Shown here piece by piece: positions 15,758 through 30,324 of a DNA stretch of 64,000 nt. The DNA comes from Gammaproteobacteria bacterium UBA7803 (GTDB lineage: Bacteria; Pseudomonadota; Gammaproteobacteria; Pseudomonadales; Azotimanducaceae): the NCBI GenBank assembly GCA_002480525.1, contig DLCH01000016.1, forward strand, positions 19,417 to 83,416. The letters are read 5' to 3'. The notes under the pieces were generated by a model that ran no database searches, was not told the DNA's origin, and worked only from the letters and a program-made list of their open reading frames with translations. A program made the position numbers and the translations under genes. How positions within the stretch are numbered: the stretch's first letter is position 1; each line of letters begins with the position of its first letter.

Positions 15758-17767
15758 ATGAGCAAGCTGCCACGCCTGTTCGCGCCGAAACGCCGCGGCG
15801 ACGCCGGGGCTCCGGCCGGCAGTCCGGTATCCGGTCGCGCGGGTGTCGGAAGCTGGCGGCTGCTCGCGTGGGCGCCGCTGATCCTGGCGCTGTTCCTGTG
15901 GGGGCTGAGCGGCGGGCTGCTCACCGACGGCGCCGAGGCGGTGCGGCGCGACGGCGCCGAGGTCGTGCTGGCCCGGTTCGCGGCGCTGCAGAACCACTAT
16001 CTCGTGGCGCTGGCCGCGTTCACCCTGCTCGGCGTCGCCCTGGCGGGGCTGTCGGCCCGGCGCTGGGCCCGGGACAGGTCCCGCCCCGCGTGGTCCCTGG
16101 ACGGCCTCGAGCAGCGCCTGTTCGAACACTCGCCGGGCGCTGTGGTGGTGACCGACGCCTTCGACCGCATCCTGGCGGTCAACAACGCCTACACCCGGAT
16201 GACGGGCTATCCCTCCGAGGAGGTCGTCGGTCACGACATCGCCTTCAACCACGCCGGCCGTCAGGACGAGTCCTTCTACGTGGCCATGCGCGAGAGCCTG
16301 GCCCGGCGCGGGCGCTGGGTGGGGGAATTCTGGCTGCGCAACAAGGCCGGCGAGGCGTTCGCGGACAAGGTCACCCGCATGCGCCTGAACGGGCCGCGCA
16401 ACGAGCTGCTGGGCTATCTCACGCTGTCCATGGACCTGCTCAGCTCCGACGAGTCGAAGCGGCTGATGCTCTGGCAGGCGCACCACGACACGCTCACCAA
16501 GCTGCCGAACCGCAACCTGTTCGAGGAGCGCCTGACCCGGGTGCTGCTGCGGGCCCAGGAGCCCGGGTTCGCGGGCGCGCTGCTGTCCATCGACCTCGAC
16601 CGCTTCAAGATCGTCAACGATTCCGCCGGGCCGTCCCATGGCGACCAGGTGCTGATGGAGACGGCCTACCGGCTGGCGATGTCGGTGGACGAATCCCACA
16701 CGGTGGCGCGTCTCGGCGGTGACCACTTCGTGGTGCTGATGACCGAGATCGCCGACTTCGGCGAGGTGGAACGGCTCGGCCGGCGCATCCTCACCGAGAT
16801 CGGCAAGCCGTTCCGGCTGGAGGGGCGCGAGCTGTTCATCTCCGCCAGCGTCGGCGTGGCGCTGCTGCCCCAGGACGGTGAGGAATCCGGCGAGCTGCTG
16901 CAGAAGGCCGACGCGGCCCGCATCCAGGTGAAGGAGCAGGGCGGCAACAACCTGGCGTTCTTCGAGCCGGACATGAACACCCGCGCGGAGCGCCGCCTGG
17001 AGCTCGAGTCGGCGCTGCGCCGCGCCGCCGACAACGGCGAGCTGATGCTGTACTTCCAGCCGGTGGTGGACGTGAAGCGGGGCACGGTGACCAGCGCCGA
17101 GGCGCTGCTGCGCTGGGATCATCCCGAGCTCGGCATGGTGTCCCCCGGCGAGTTCATCCCGGTGGCCGAGGACATGGGGCTGATCGTCGACATCGGCCGG
17201 TGGGTGGTCAACGAGTGCCACCGCCAGCTCCAGGCGTGGCGCCTGGCCGGCATCGAGGATCTGCGCATCTCCCTCAACGTCAGCCCGTTCCAGCTCCGCC
17301 GCGAGGCGGACGCGGACGCGCTGCTGGCGCTGATCCGCGAGCTCGGCGACCCGGGGCTGATCCTGGAGCTCACCGAGAGCGCGCTGATGGAGAACAGCGA
17401 CGGCGTGCACCGGTTCCTCAGCGACGTCCGGGCGCTGGGCAACATGGTGGCGCTGGACGACTTCGGCACGGGCTTCTCCTCCCTGGGCTACCTGCGCAAC
17501 TTCGAGTTCGACGTGCTGAAGGTGGACAAGACCTTCATCGACGAGCTGGCCAGCACCCGCGACTACGGGCTGGTGGCCTCCATCGTCAGCATGGGCCGCA
17601 TCCTCGGCATGCGGGTGGTGGCGGAGGGCGTCGAGACCGCCGAGCAGGTCAAGCGCCTGAAGCAGATCGGCTGCGACTACGTGCAGGGGTACTACTTCTC
17701 CAAGCCGCTGCCGGCGGACGCGTTCTACGACTTCCTCACCGACAAGCAGCTCCGCGACGTGGGGTGA
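15758..17767 (+). CDS. Membrane PAS-GGDEF-EAL protein, probably a c-di-GMP phosphodiesterase
   Basis: 669 residues. Two membrane helices (about 33-55 and 84-104) are followed by a PAS domain (about 120-230, SPGAVVVTDAFDRILAVNNA). The GGDEF domain (about 245-410) carries GGDHF at 320-324 instead of GG(D/E)EF, so cyclase activity is doubtful. The EAL domain (about 420-665) has E448-A-L-L-R, LNVSPFQLR, LELTES, DDFGTGFSSLGYL, KVDKTFI and AEGVET, the full catalytic set. The likely activity is c-di-GMP hydrolysis tuned by the PAS and GGDEF domains. A TTGCGT-16 nt-TACTGT pair at 15686-15713 could be its promoter. It stands alone between ybbP and the repeat island. Confidence 0.93.
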   Translation: MSKLPRLFAPKRRGDAGAPAGSPVSGRAGVGSWRLLAWAPLILALFLWGLSGGLLTDGAEAVRRDGAEVVLARFAALQNHYLVALAAFTLLGVALAGLSARRWARDRSRPAWSLDGLEQRLFEHSPGAVVVTDAFDRILAVNNAYTRMTGYPSEEVVGHDIAFNHAGRQDESFYVAMRESLARRGRWVGEFWLRNKAGEAFADKVTRMRLNGPRNELLGYLTLSMDLLSSDESKRLMLWQAHHDTLTKLPNRNLFEERLTRVLLRAQEPGFAGALLSIDLDRFKIVNDSAGPSHGDQVLMETAYRLAMSVDESHTVARLGGDHFVVLMTEIADFGEVERLGRRILTEIGKPFRLEGRELFISASVGVALLPQDGEESGELLQKADAARIQVKEQGGNNLAFFEPDMNTRAERRLELESALRRAADNGELMLYFQPVVDVKRGTVTSAEALLRWDHPELGMVSPGEFIPVAEDMGLIVDIGRWVVNECHRQLQAWRLAGIEDLRISLNVSPFQLRREADADALLALIRELGDPGLILELTESALMENSDGVHRFLSDVRALGNMVALDDFGTGFSSLGYLRNFEFDVLKVDKTFIDELASTRDYGLVASIVSMGRILGMRVVAEGVETAEQVKRLKQIGCDYVQGYYFSKPLPADAFYDFLTDKQLRDVG

Positions 17768-17819
17768 CGGTTTCGGGTTGGCTGGGCCGTTCATTCGAAG
17801 GGCTCGATGCACGGCCGCA

Positions 17820-17911
17820 CGCAGCGGGACAGCTTTTCGACAGCGGCGGAATTGTCGTGGGCCGCTCCTCCGTAGCCGGGGGCTGAACAGTCGAAAAGCT
17901 GTCCCGCTGCG
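17820..17911. repeat. 22-bp perfect inverted repeat with 48-nt spacer
   Basis: The arm at 17820-17841 (core GGGACAGCTTTTCGAC) is repeated in perfect reverse complement at 17890-17911. The spacer contains a smaller pair AGCGGC / GCCGCT. It begins about 50 nt after the stop of the GGDEF-EAL gene. It could terminate transcription or form a cruciform, but it has no U-tract. Confidence 0.85.
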
Positions 17912-17970
17912 AACGCCCGCGCCCCCGCCGTCGTGGCCTGAACCACCGGCACCAGACACCCCGATTCACC

Positions 17971-18092
17971 CGTAGGAGCGGCCTCCCGGCCGCGATCGGC
18001 CGCCGCGTAGCGGCGGCATGGGGGTTTCCCGAGGGGAAACCGCGGGTTCATTCCAGGTGTCGGGGAATCGCGGCCGGGAGGCCGCTCCTACG
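17971..18092. repeat. REP-type composite palindrome, copy 1
   Basis: A 26-bp arm at 17971-17996 (containing TAGGAGCGGCCTCCCGGCCG) is repeated in perfect reverse complement at 18067-18092. The spacer holds two further hairpins: GCCGCCGC-GTA-GCGGCGGC and GGTTTCCC-GAG-GGGAAACC. A shorter copy of the same arm pair lies at 40426-40483. Words of the type GTAGGAGCGGC..GCCGCGA are typical of REP elements in pseudomonads and xanthomonads. Confidence 0.85.
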
Positions 18093-18138
18093 CAGGAGAT
18101 CGCGCCGCCATGGTTGTACCGACGCCGTCGTTGCGGGT

Positions 18139-18232
18139 GCCGGGGAGACCCTTTCGGCGCATTGAGGCCTCCCGACTACAAACGATTCGGTCCACGGCAA
18201 ATCCGCCCGCGCGCCGAAAGTGTCTCCCCGGC
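18139..18232. repeat. 22-bp inverted repeat (one mismatch) with 50-nt spacer
   Basis: The arm at 18139-18160 (CCGGGGAGACCCTTTCGGCG core) matches the reverse complement of 18211-18232 with one mismatch (C versus A). It is unrelated in sequence to the two repeats before it. It ends about 110 nt before ttcA. Confidence 0.8.
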
Positions 18233-18277
18233 GGCCGCTTTCGACGCCCTTCTGGCCACAACGCGGCAGCGACCCGC

Positions 18278-18306
18278 CTGACGAAAAGCCCCGCATGCCG
18301 TAGACT
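18278..18306 (+). promoter_or_regulatory. Candidate sigma-70 promoter of ttcA
   Basis: CTGACG (18278-18283) and TAGACT (18301-18306) are separated by exactly 17 nt, with 4 of 6 matches in each box. The predicted start lies about 33 nt before the GTG of ttcA. Confidence 0.45.
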
Positions 18307-18345
18307 CCGCGCCTTCTGACCAGCCGAACCGACGGGATCGACACC

Positions 18346-19210
18346 GTGTCCGTAGAGCACTACCAGCCGGATCAGGCCGACGACCGTGGCGCCGACCAGC
18401 GGCGCGACCGCTTCGAGGCGAATAAGCTGCACAAGCGGCTGCGCCGGGAGGTGGGCCGGGCGATCGCCGACTTCGGCATGATCGAGGACGGCGACCGGGT
18501 GATGGTGTGCCTGTCGGGCGGCAAGGATTCCTACACCATGCTCGACATCCTGCGCAGCCTGCAGCGCTCCGCGCCGGTGCGCTTCGAGCTGGTCCCCGTG
18601 CATCTCGATCAGAAGCAGCCGGGCTACCCGGCCGGCGTCATGCGCGATTACCTCGAGGAGCAGGGGCTCGAGCACTACCTGCTCGAGGAGGACACCTTCA
18701 GCATCGTTTCGGATCTGACCCCGGAGGGCAAGACCACCTGCCCGATCTGCTCACGGCTGCGGCGCGGCATCCTGTACGCCTGCGCGTCCCGCATCGGGGC
18801 GACCCGCATCGCCCTCGGCCACCATCTCGACGATGCCGTGGAGACGCTGTTCCTGAACCTGTTCTACGGCGGACGGATGAAGGCGATGCCGCCGAAGCTG
18901 AAGAGCGACGACGGCCGGCACGTGGTGATCCGGCCGCTGTACTACTGCCGGGAGCGGCTGGTGGCGCGCTGGGCCGAGCACCGGGGCTTTCCGATCATCC
19001 CGTGCAACCTGTGCGGCTCCCAGGAGAACCTGCAGCGTCAGGTGATCAAGGAGATGCTCGCCGGCTGGGACCGGCAGCATCCCGGCCGGGTGGAGAACAT
19101 CGCCCGGGCGCTGTCCCACGTGGTGCCGTCGCACCTGTCCGACCGGTCGCTGTTCGATTTTCTCGGGCTCGCCGCCGATGCCGGGCCGGCGCTGGTGCCG
19201 CTGAAGGATC

Positions 19211-19224
<14 letters not shown>
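18346..19224 (+). CDS. ttcA: tRNA 2-thiocytidine biosynthesis protein TtcA
   Basis: 292 residues. The PP-loop CLSGGKDSYTML and the two cysteine pairs of the family (TTCPICSRLRRG and PCNLCGSQENLQR) are present, as are HHLDDAVETLFLNLFYGGRM and KAMPPKL. TtcA uses ATP and an iron-sulphur cluster to thiolate C32 of certain tRNAs. The start is GTG 18346. The last 14 nt overlap the 3' end of the convergent giant kinase gene. An N-terminal extension rich in Asp and Gln (YQPDQADDRGADQRRD) is variable in the family. Confidence 0.94.
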
Positions 19225-25657
<6,433 letters not shown>

Positions 25658-25788
25658 GTTCGATCAGGTCACCCGGTCAGTCCATGTGCTCGGCGGCAGC
25701 TCGCGCGGGCTGCGGCTGCGGTCCTCGTGCCGGTGAATCCGCCGCGGCGGATCGCGGCGGCCGCTGCCGCGCACGACGGCGGCGCCGG

Positions 25789-26496
25789 TCAGGTCACCTC
25801 GGGGGTGAACAGGTATCCCGTGCCGTGGATCGTGGTGATGATCTTGGCCGTGGACGCCCGCTCGCCCAGCTTCTTGCGGAGCTGGCCGACCAGCACGTCG
25901 ATGTAGCGGTCGTCCGGAAACCACTCGCGGTTGCGGATCCGGTTCATGAGCTGGTCGCGGTTCATCACCTCGCCGGCGCGTTCCATGAACGCCAGCAGGA
26001 GCTGATACTCGCCGGCGGACAGGGTCGACTGCTCGCCGTCCGGGGCGGTCAGTTCGCGCTTGTTGAGGTCGAGCTGCCAGCCCTCGAAGTGGCGGATGTG
26101 GTTCTTGCGCCGCTGCCGCTCCTGAATGTGCACCCGGCGGATCAGGTTGCGCGCCCGGGACAGCAGCTCGCGGGGATCGAACGGCTTGGTCACGTAGTCG
26201 TCGGCGCCGCTCTCCAGGCCGAGAATCTTGTCGATCTGCTCCTGCTTGCTGGTCACCATGATGATGCCGATGTCGGTTTCGGCGCGGATTTCCCTGGCCA
26301 GCGTCAGGCCGTCCTTGCCGGGCAGCTTGATGTCCAGCAGCACCAGCACCACGTCGCGTTCCAGCACCATCGGCAGCACCTCGTCGCCGGAGCCGGTGGA
26401 GCTGACCTTGAAGCCTTCGTCCTCGAAGTAGGAGACGAGCTGTTCGCGCGTGATGGGCTCGTCTTCGACGACGAGAATGTGTTCCTGTTCGGCCAT
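25789..26496 (-). CDS. OmpR/TorR-type response regulator
   Basis: 235 residues. Receiver domain 1-120 with acidic pocket E11-D12, phospho-acceptor Asp55 in LLDIKLPGKDG, and the Lys of VTKPFDP. The winged-helix DNA-binding domain ends in VGQLRKKLGE and IHGTGYLFTPE. The start is ATG 26496 with an AGGGAA site. It precedes the giant hybrid kinase on the same strand with a 131-nt gap, so it is the likely final target of that phosphorelay (inference). Resemblance to TorR/ArcA is general; the target genes are unknown. Confidence 0.93.
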   Translation of the reverse strand: MAEQEHILVVEDEPITREQLVSYFEDEGFKVSSTGSGDEVLPMVLERDVVLVLLDIKLPGKDGLTLAREIRAETDIGIIMVTSKQEQIDKILGLESGADDYVTKPFDPRELLSRARNLIRRVHIQERQRRKNHIRHFEGWQLDLNKRELTAPDGEQSTLSAGEYQLLLAFMERAGEVMNRDQLMNRIRNREWFPDDRYIDVLVGQLRKKLGERASTAKIITTIHGTGYLFTPEVT

Positions 26497-26813
26497 AGTT
26501 CCCTGTCCTGTTGGAACGGCCCGCCGATCGCCGGGGAGCGGGGCGGGGCCGGAGCGGTCGCCGTCACGGGTCGCGGCGCCGCCGTCCTCGATTTAATATG
26601 CGGGCCCTCTGTCGTCCGGGCCGGTGCCGAAGCTGGCCGGCAGCGCCGGGAGCCGGGCCCCGAGTCCGTGGTGCGGGGCGTTCCGGTCGTGGCCCGAGGC
26701 CGCAACGGCCGGCGCGACGGGTGTCCGTATCAATGGAAAGTAATGCATCTCGATGGTGCAAATTCAACCCGGATCGGTCAGGTTGAGCGCTGCATCACGT
26801 AAACTCCGCAGTC
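26497..26813. other. Divergent intergenic region between the response regulator and yheU
   Basis: 317 nt without a convincing gene. It contains an AT-rich patch (ATTTAATATG near 26590) in otherwise very GC-rich DNA, and a second AT-richer patch (26730-26770) before yheU, which are the likely promoter zones. I see no clean -35/-10 pair. Confidence 0.5.
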
Positions 26814-27083
26814 ATGGTCAAGGTTCCCCCCGAAGCCCTGTCGGCCGACGCCCTGCGCGGCGTCATCGAAGCGTTCGTGCTGCGTGAGGGCACCGATTAT
26901 GGACATCGCGACTTCTCACTGGAAGAGAAGTGTCGGGCGGTGGCCCGGCAGATCGCCGCCGGTCGGGCGGAGGTCTGGTTCGATCCGGAGACCGGGACCA
27001 CGAACGTGCAGGTCGTCGACGGCTCAGCCGCCGGCGCCGGGCGAGCAAACAGGACAGGAGGCGACATCGATGATGGCGACTGA
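26814..27083 (+). CDS. YheU family protein (UPF0270)
   Basis: 89 residues. The first two thirds match the YheU family: VPPEALSADALRGVIEAFVL, REGTDYGHRDFSLEEKCRAV and ARQIAAGRAEVWFDPETG. E. coli YheU carries ESFVLREGTDYG at the same position. Function is unknown. The C-terminal 20 residues (GRANRTGGDIDDGD) are extra and overlap the ribosome site and start of the next gene (14 nt overlap). Confidence 0.88.
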   Translation: MVKVPPEALSADALRGVIEAFVLREGTDYGHRDFSLEEKCRAVARQIAAGRAEVWFDPETGTTNVQVVDGSAAGAGRANRTGGDIDDGD

Positions 27084-27594
27084 GCGACTCACGGCGGGCA
27101 TCCGCCCGGCGCTGTTCCGGCGGGCCGGGCTGCTGGCCCTCGGGGCGGCGTGGAGCGCCGCCGCGGCGACGGGCGCGGCCGCGGAAGTGGTGCTCGACAC
27201 CAGCGTGTCCAAGGTGGAGACGACCCTGGACGCCGGCGGCCGGGTCAAGCGGGAGCTGCTGCCCGCGGACGACGTGGTGCCCGGCGAGGAACTGCGCTAC
27301 ACCATCACCTTCAGCAACGAGTCGACGGTGCCGGTGGACGCCCAGCGCATCGTCATCACCAACCCGGTGCCCGAGGGCACCCGCTACGTGCCGGGCACCG
27401 CGGGCGGCGAGGGGTCCCGGGTGGAGTTCTCCCGGGACGGCGAGACCTTCGACGTCTCCGAGCCCGAGGCGCCCGCCGGCGCTGGCGGCCAGCCGGCGGA
27501 GCCGCCGCCGGTCCACAGCCTGCGCTGGACCTTCCAGCGGGAGCTGGCGCCCGGTGACTCCGGCGAGGTCCACTTCCACGTGCGCATGCTCTGA
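27070..27594 (+). CDS. Secreted protein with a DUF11-like beta-sandwich repeat
   Basis: 174 residues from ATG 27070, with a perfect AGGAGG 8 nt upstream inside the end of yheU. A signal peptide (LLALGAAWSAAAATGAAAE) is followed by one Ig-like domain. Its pattern LRYTITFSNESTVPVDAQRI, VITNPVPEGTRYVPGTA is that of DUF11 / conserved-repeat domains, which usually occur in tandem in large surface proteins. Here there is a single copy, then a Pro/Ala-rich linker and an ordinary end (FHVRML) with no cell-wall anchor. It is probably periplasmic or secreted. The role is unknown. Confidence 0.75.
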   Translation: MMATERLTAGIRPALFRRAGLLALGAAWSAAAATGAAAEVVLDTSVSKVETTLDAGGRVKRELLPADDVVPGEELRYTITFSNESTVPVDAQRIVITNPVPEGTRYVPGTAGGEGSRVEFSRDGETFDVSEPEAPAGAGGQPAEPPPVHSLRWTFQRELAPGDSGEVHFHVRML

Positions 27595-27616
27595 CGCCCG
27601 GCCCCGGACTTCGAAT

Positions 27617-28990
27617 ATGGTCGAAAAGCATTCAGCGGAGGTCCACGTCGCCCCCCGGGGCACCCTCGAGCTCCTGTCCCAGAAGGAGGTGGCGGCGCTC
27701 ACCAGCACGGCGCGGCGCGAGACCCAGCTCATCGAGCTGTTCCGGCGCTGCGCCCTGGCGGTGCTCAACACCGGCAATCAGACCGACGACGCGGCGGCCA
27801 TCTTCGACGCCTACAGCGACTTCTCCATCGAGGTCGCCAAGCGCACCCGGGGGCTCAAGCTGATCATCCGCAACGCGCCGGCCAGCGCGTTCGTCGACGG
27901 GCGGATCATCGAGGGCATCCGTCAGCACCTGTTCGCGGTGCTGCGCGACGTGGTGTACATGGGCACCGAGATCGCCGACAGCGAGCTGGCCACGCCCGCC
28001 GGCATCACCGACGTGGTGTTCCAGATTCTCAAGCAGGCGCGGATCCTCAATCCGGACCTGTCGCCCCGGGTGGTCGTCTGCTGGGGCGGTCATTCCATCA
28101 GCCGCTCGGAGTACGACTACACCAAGGAGGTCGGCTATCAGCTCGGCCTGCGGGGCCTCGACATCTGCACCGGCTGCGGCCCCGGGGCGATGAAGGGGCC
28201 GATGAAGGGCGCCGCCGTGGGGCACGCCAAGCAGCGCACCGGCGACGCCCGCTATCTCGGGCTGTCCGAGCCGGGCATCATCGCCGCCGAGCCGCCGAAC
28301 CCGATGGTCAGCCACCTGGTGGTGCTGCCGGACATCGAGAAGCGCCTCGAGGCGTTCGTGCGGGTGGGGCACGGCATCGTGGTGTTTCCCGGCGGCGCCG
28401 GCACGGCGGAGGAGATTCTCTACCTGCTCGGGGTGCTGCTCGACCCGGCCAACGAGCGGCAGGCGCTGCCGGTGATCTTCACCGGTCCGGCGGAGAGCGC
28501 GGACTATTTCCACGAGCTCGACGCGTTCCTGCGGCTCGCCCTCGGCGACGACATCGCCCGGCACTACGAGATCGTGATCGGCGACGCCGCCCGGGTCGGC
28601 GCGCTGATGGGCGAGCGCATCCGGCGGGTGCGGCGCCAGCGCCGGCGCGACGGCGACGCCTACTACTTCAACTGGCTGCTGCAGATACCGCCGGAGCACC
28701 AGCGGCCCTTCGAGGTCAGCCACGACAGCGTGGCCGGGCTGCGGCTGTCCCGGGACCTGCCGCCCCACGAGCTGGCGGTGGCGCTGCGGCGGGCGTTCAG
28801 CGCCATCGTCACGGGCAACGTCAAGGACTACGGCATCCGCATGATCGAGCGGCACGGGCCCTTCGAGCTGCACAGCGACGCCAGCCTGATGGACGCGCTC
28901 GACCACCTGCTGCGTCAGTTCGTGCGCCAGGGCCGCATGAAGCTCGAGGGCGCGCACTACGATCCCTGCTACCGGGTCGTCCGGGACTGA
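27617..28990 (+). CDS. ppnN: Pyrimidine/purine nucleotide 5'-monophosphate nucleosidase PpnN (YgdH)
   Basis: 457 residues, close to the 454 of E. coli PpnN. The LOG-type Rossmann core carries CWGGHSISRSEYDYTKEVGY, TGCGPGAMKGPMKGA and VVFPGGAGTAEEILYLLG. N- and C-terminal extensions specific to PpnN are present. The enzyme cleaves nucleoside monophosphates to base and ribose-5-phosphate and is regulated by (p)ppGpp in E. coli. Start ATG 27617. Its TGA shares one base with the ATG of ccmA (TGATG), so it is translationally coupled to the cytochrome c operon. Confidence 0.93.
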   Translation: MVEKHSAEVHVAPRGTLELLSQKEVAALTSTARRETQLIELFRRCALAVLNTGNQTDDAAAIFDAYSDFSIEVAKRTRGLKLIIRNAPASAFVDGRIIEGIRQHLFAVLRDVVYMGTEIADSELATPAGITDVVFQILKQARILNPDLSPRVVVCWGGHSISRSEYDYTKEVGYQLGLRGLDICTGCGPGAMKGPMKGAAVGHAKQRTGDARYLGLSEPGIIAAEPPNPMVSHLVVLPDIEKRLEAFVRVGHGIVVFPGGAGTAEEILYLLGVLLDPANERQALPVIFTGPAESADYFHELDAFLRLALGDDIARHYEIVIGDAARVGALMGERIRRVRRQRRRDGDAYYFNWLLQIPPEHQRPFEVSHDSVAGLRLSRDLPPHELAVALRRAFSAIVTGNVKDYGIRMIERHGPFELHSDASLMDALDHLLRQFVRQGRMKLEGAHYDPCYRVVRD

Positions 28991-29607
28991 TGGCGGCGCT
29001 GGCCGGCGATGCTGGGCCGCTGCTCCGGCTGCAGGAGTTCTCCTGCGAGCGGGACGGCAGGATGCTGTTCCAGGGCCTCGACCTAGCGGTCGGGCCCGGC
29101 GAGTGCGTGGAGCTGCGCGGCCCCAACGGCAGCGGCAAGTCCACGCTGATCCGCGCCGTGGCCGGCCTCTACCCGGACTACACGGGCTCGATCCGGTCCG
29201 CCGAGTGCCTCTACGTGGGCCACCGGCCGGGCCTGGCGGTGCTGCTGTCCGCGGAGGAGAACCTGCGCTGGTACGCGGCCCTGCGGCCCGGCGGTCCCGG
29301 GGTCTCTGCAGCGCTCGAACGGGTGGGCATGGCGGGCTACGAGCGGGTCGCCTGCCAGCACATGTCCGCCGGCCAGCAGCGCCGGGTGGCGCTGGCCCGG
29401 CTGGTGCTGTGCCCGGCGCCGCTGTGGCTGCTCGACGAGCCGCTGACGGCGCTGGACGCCGCCGGCCAGCAGCTCGTGCTGGATCTGATCGAGGATCAGC
29501 GCCGCCGGGGCGGGGCGGCGCTGTGCGCGACCCACCAGCCCCTCGATCTCGCCGGCGCCCGGGTGCTGGACCTGGCCGATGCCGCGCCGGCCGGAGCGCC
29601 CTCGTGA
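28990..29607 (+). CDS. ccmA: Cytochrome c biogenesis ATP-binding protein CcmA
   Basis: 205 residues. Walker A GPNGSGKST, signature MSAGQQRRVALAR, Walker B LWLLDEP and the switch His in CATHQP are present. The short length and the YVGHRPGLAVLLSAEENLRW segment are typical of CcmA. With CcmB it drives release of holo-CcmE from CcmC-CcmD. It overlaps ppnN by 1 nt and ccmB by 4 nt. Confidence 0.94.
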   Translation: MAALAGDAGPLLRLQEFSCERDGRMLFQGLDLAVGPGECVELRGPNGSGKSTLIRAVAGLYPDYTGSIRSAECLYVGHRPGLAVLLSAEENLRWYAALRPGGPGVSAALERVGMAGYERVACQHMSAGQQRRVALARLVLCPAPLWLLDEPLTALDAAGQQLVLDLIEDQRRRGGAALCATHQPLDLAGARVLDLADAAPAGAPS

Positions 29608-30284
29608 GCGGCGCCGGACTGTTCGTCGCCCAGTTCCGGCGGGAGTGGATCGCCAGCCTGCGCTCCCTGCAGGAAGCCTTCAATCCGCTGGTATTTCTGT
29701 TTCTGGCCGTTACCCTGTTCGCGCTCGGGGTCGGCGTGCAGCCCGAGGTGCTCGGCGGCATCGCGCCGGGCGTGATCTGGGTGCTGGTGCTGCTGGCGAA
29801 CCTGCTCGCGCTGGACGGCATGTTCCGCCGGGACTTCGACGACGGCACCCTGGAGCAGCTCGTGCTGCTCGGGCGGCCGCTGTTTCTGCCCGTGCTGGCC
29901 AAGATGGCGGCCCAGTGGTGTCTGACCGGGCTCGCCATGACCGTGCTGGCGCCGCTGGCGGCGCTGCTGCTGTACCTGCCGGCCGGGGTGGTGGACACGG
30001 CCATGCTGACCCTGCTGGCGGGCAGCCCGGCGCTGACCCTGTTCGGGGCCGTCGGCGCGGCGCTGACCGTGGCGCTGCGCCGGGGCGGCGTGCTGCTGGC
30101 GCTGCTGGTGCTGCCGCTGTACGTGCCGACGCTGATCTTCGGCGCCGGCGCCATCGATCTGGCGATGGCCGGATCGGACGTCAGCGCACAGATTTATCTG
30201 CTGACTGCGATCAGCATGCTGGCGGTGACCGTGGCGCCGTTCGCCGCCCAGGCGGCGCTGCGGATCGGTCTGGAACAGGCCTGA
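29604..30284 (+). CDS. ccmB: Heme exporter / cytochrome c biogenesis permease CcmB
   Basis: 226 residues starting at GTG 29604, which overlaps the ccmA TGA (GTGA). Six membrane helices are visible. REWIASLRSLQEAFNPLVFL at the start and FDDGTLEQLVLLGRPLFLPV in the first loop are CcmB signatures. It is the membrane partner of CcmA in system I cytochrome c maturation. ccmC follows after 40 nt. Confidence 0.93.
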   Translation: MSGAGLFVAQFRREWIASLRSLQEAFNPLVFLFLAVTLFALGVGVQPEVLGGIAPGVIWVLVLLANLLALDGMFRRDFDDGTLEQLVLLGRPLFLPVLAKMAAQWCLTGLAMTVLAPLAALLLYLPAGVVDTAMLTLLAGSPALTLFGAVGAALTVALRRGGVLLALLVLPLYVPTLIFGAGAIDLAMAGSDVSAQIYLLTAISMLAVTVAPFAAQAALRIGLEQA

Positions 30285-30324
30285 TGCCGGGTTCGGGACG
30301 GAAAACGGTAAGCGAGGAAACGGG

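Larger units (their letters stand above)
17768..18345. other. Gene-free repeat island between the GGDEF-EAL gene and ttcA
   Basis: These 578 nt hold no convincing gene but carry three long inverted repeats in a row, described in the following entries, and at the right end a promoter-like pair for ttcA. No transposase remnant is visible. Confidence 0.8.

Noticed and set aside
12880..15924. 1014-codon minus-strand frame opposite ybbP, and similar frames at 2377-5301, 35726-39298 and 43665-46682
   Set aside because: All are antisense shadows caused by high third-position GC; they show no recognisable domains, while the opposing strand encodes known proteins.
17820..18232. Inverted repeats as ends of an insertion sequence
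   Set aside because: The spacers are only 48-70 nt, encode no transposase and show no target duplication.
26783..26805. TTGAGC...TAAACT as a yheU promoter
   Set aside because: The spacer is only 11 nt, too short for sigma-70.
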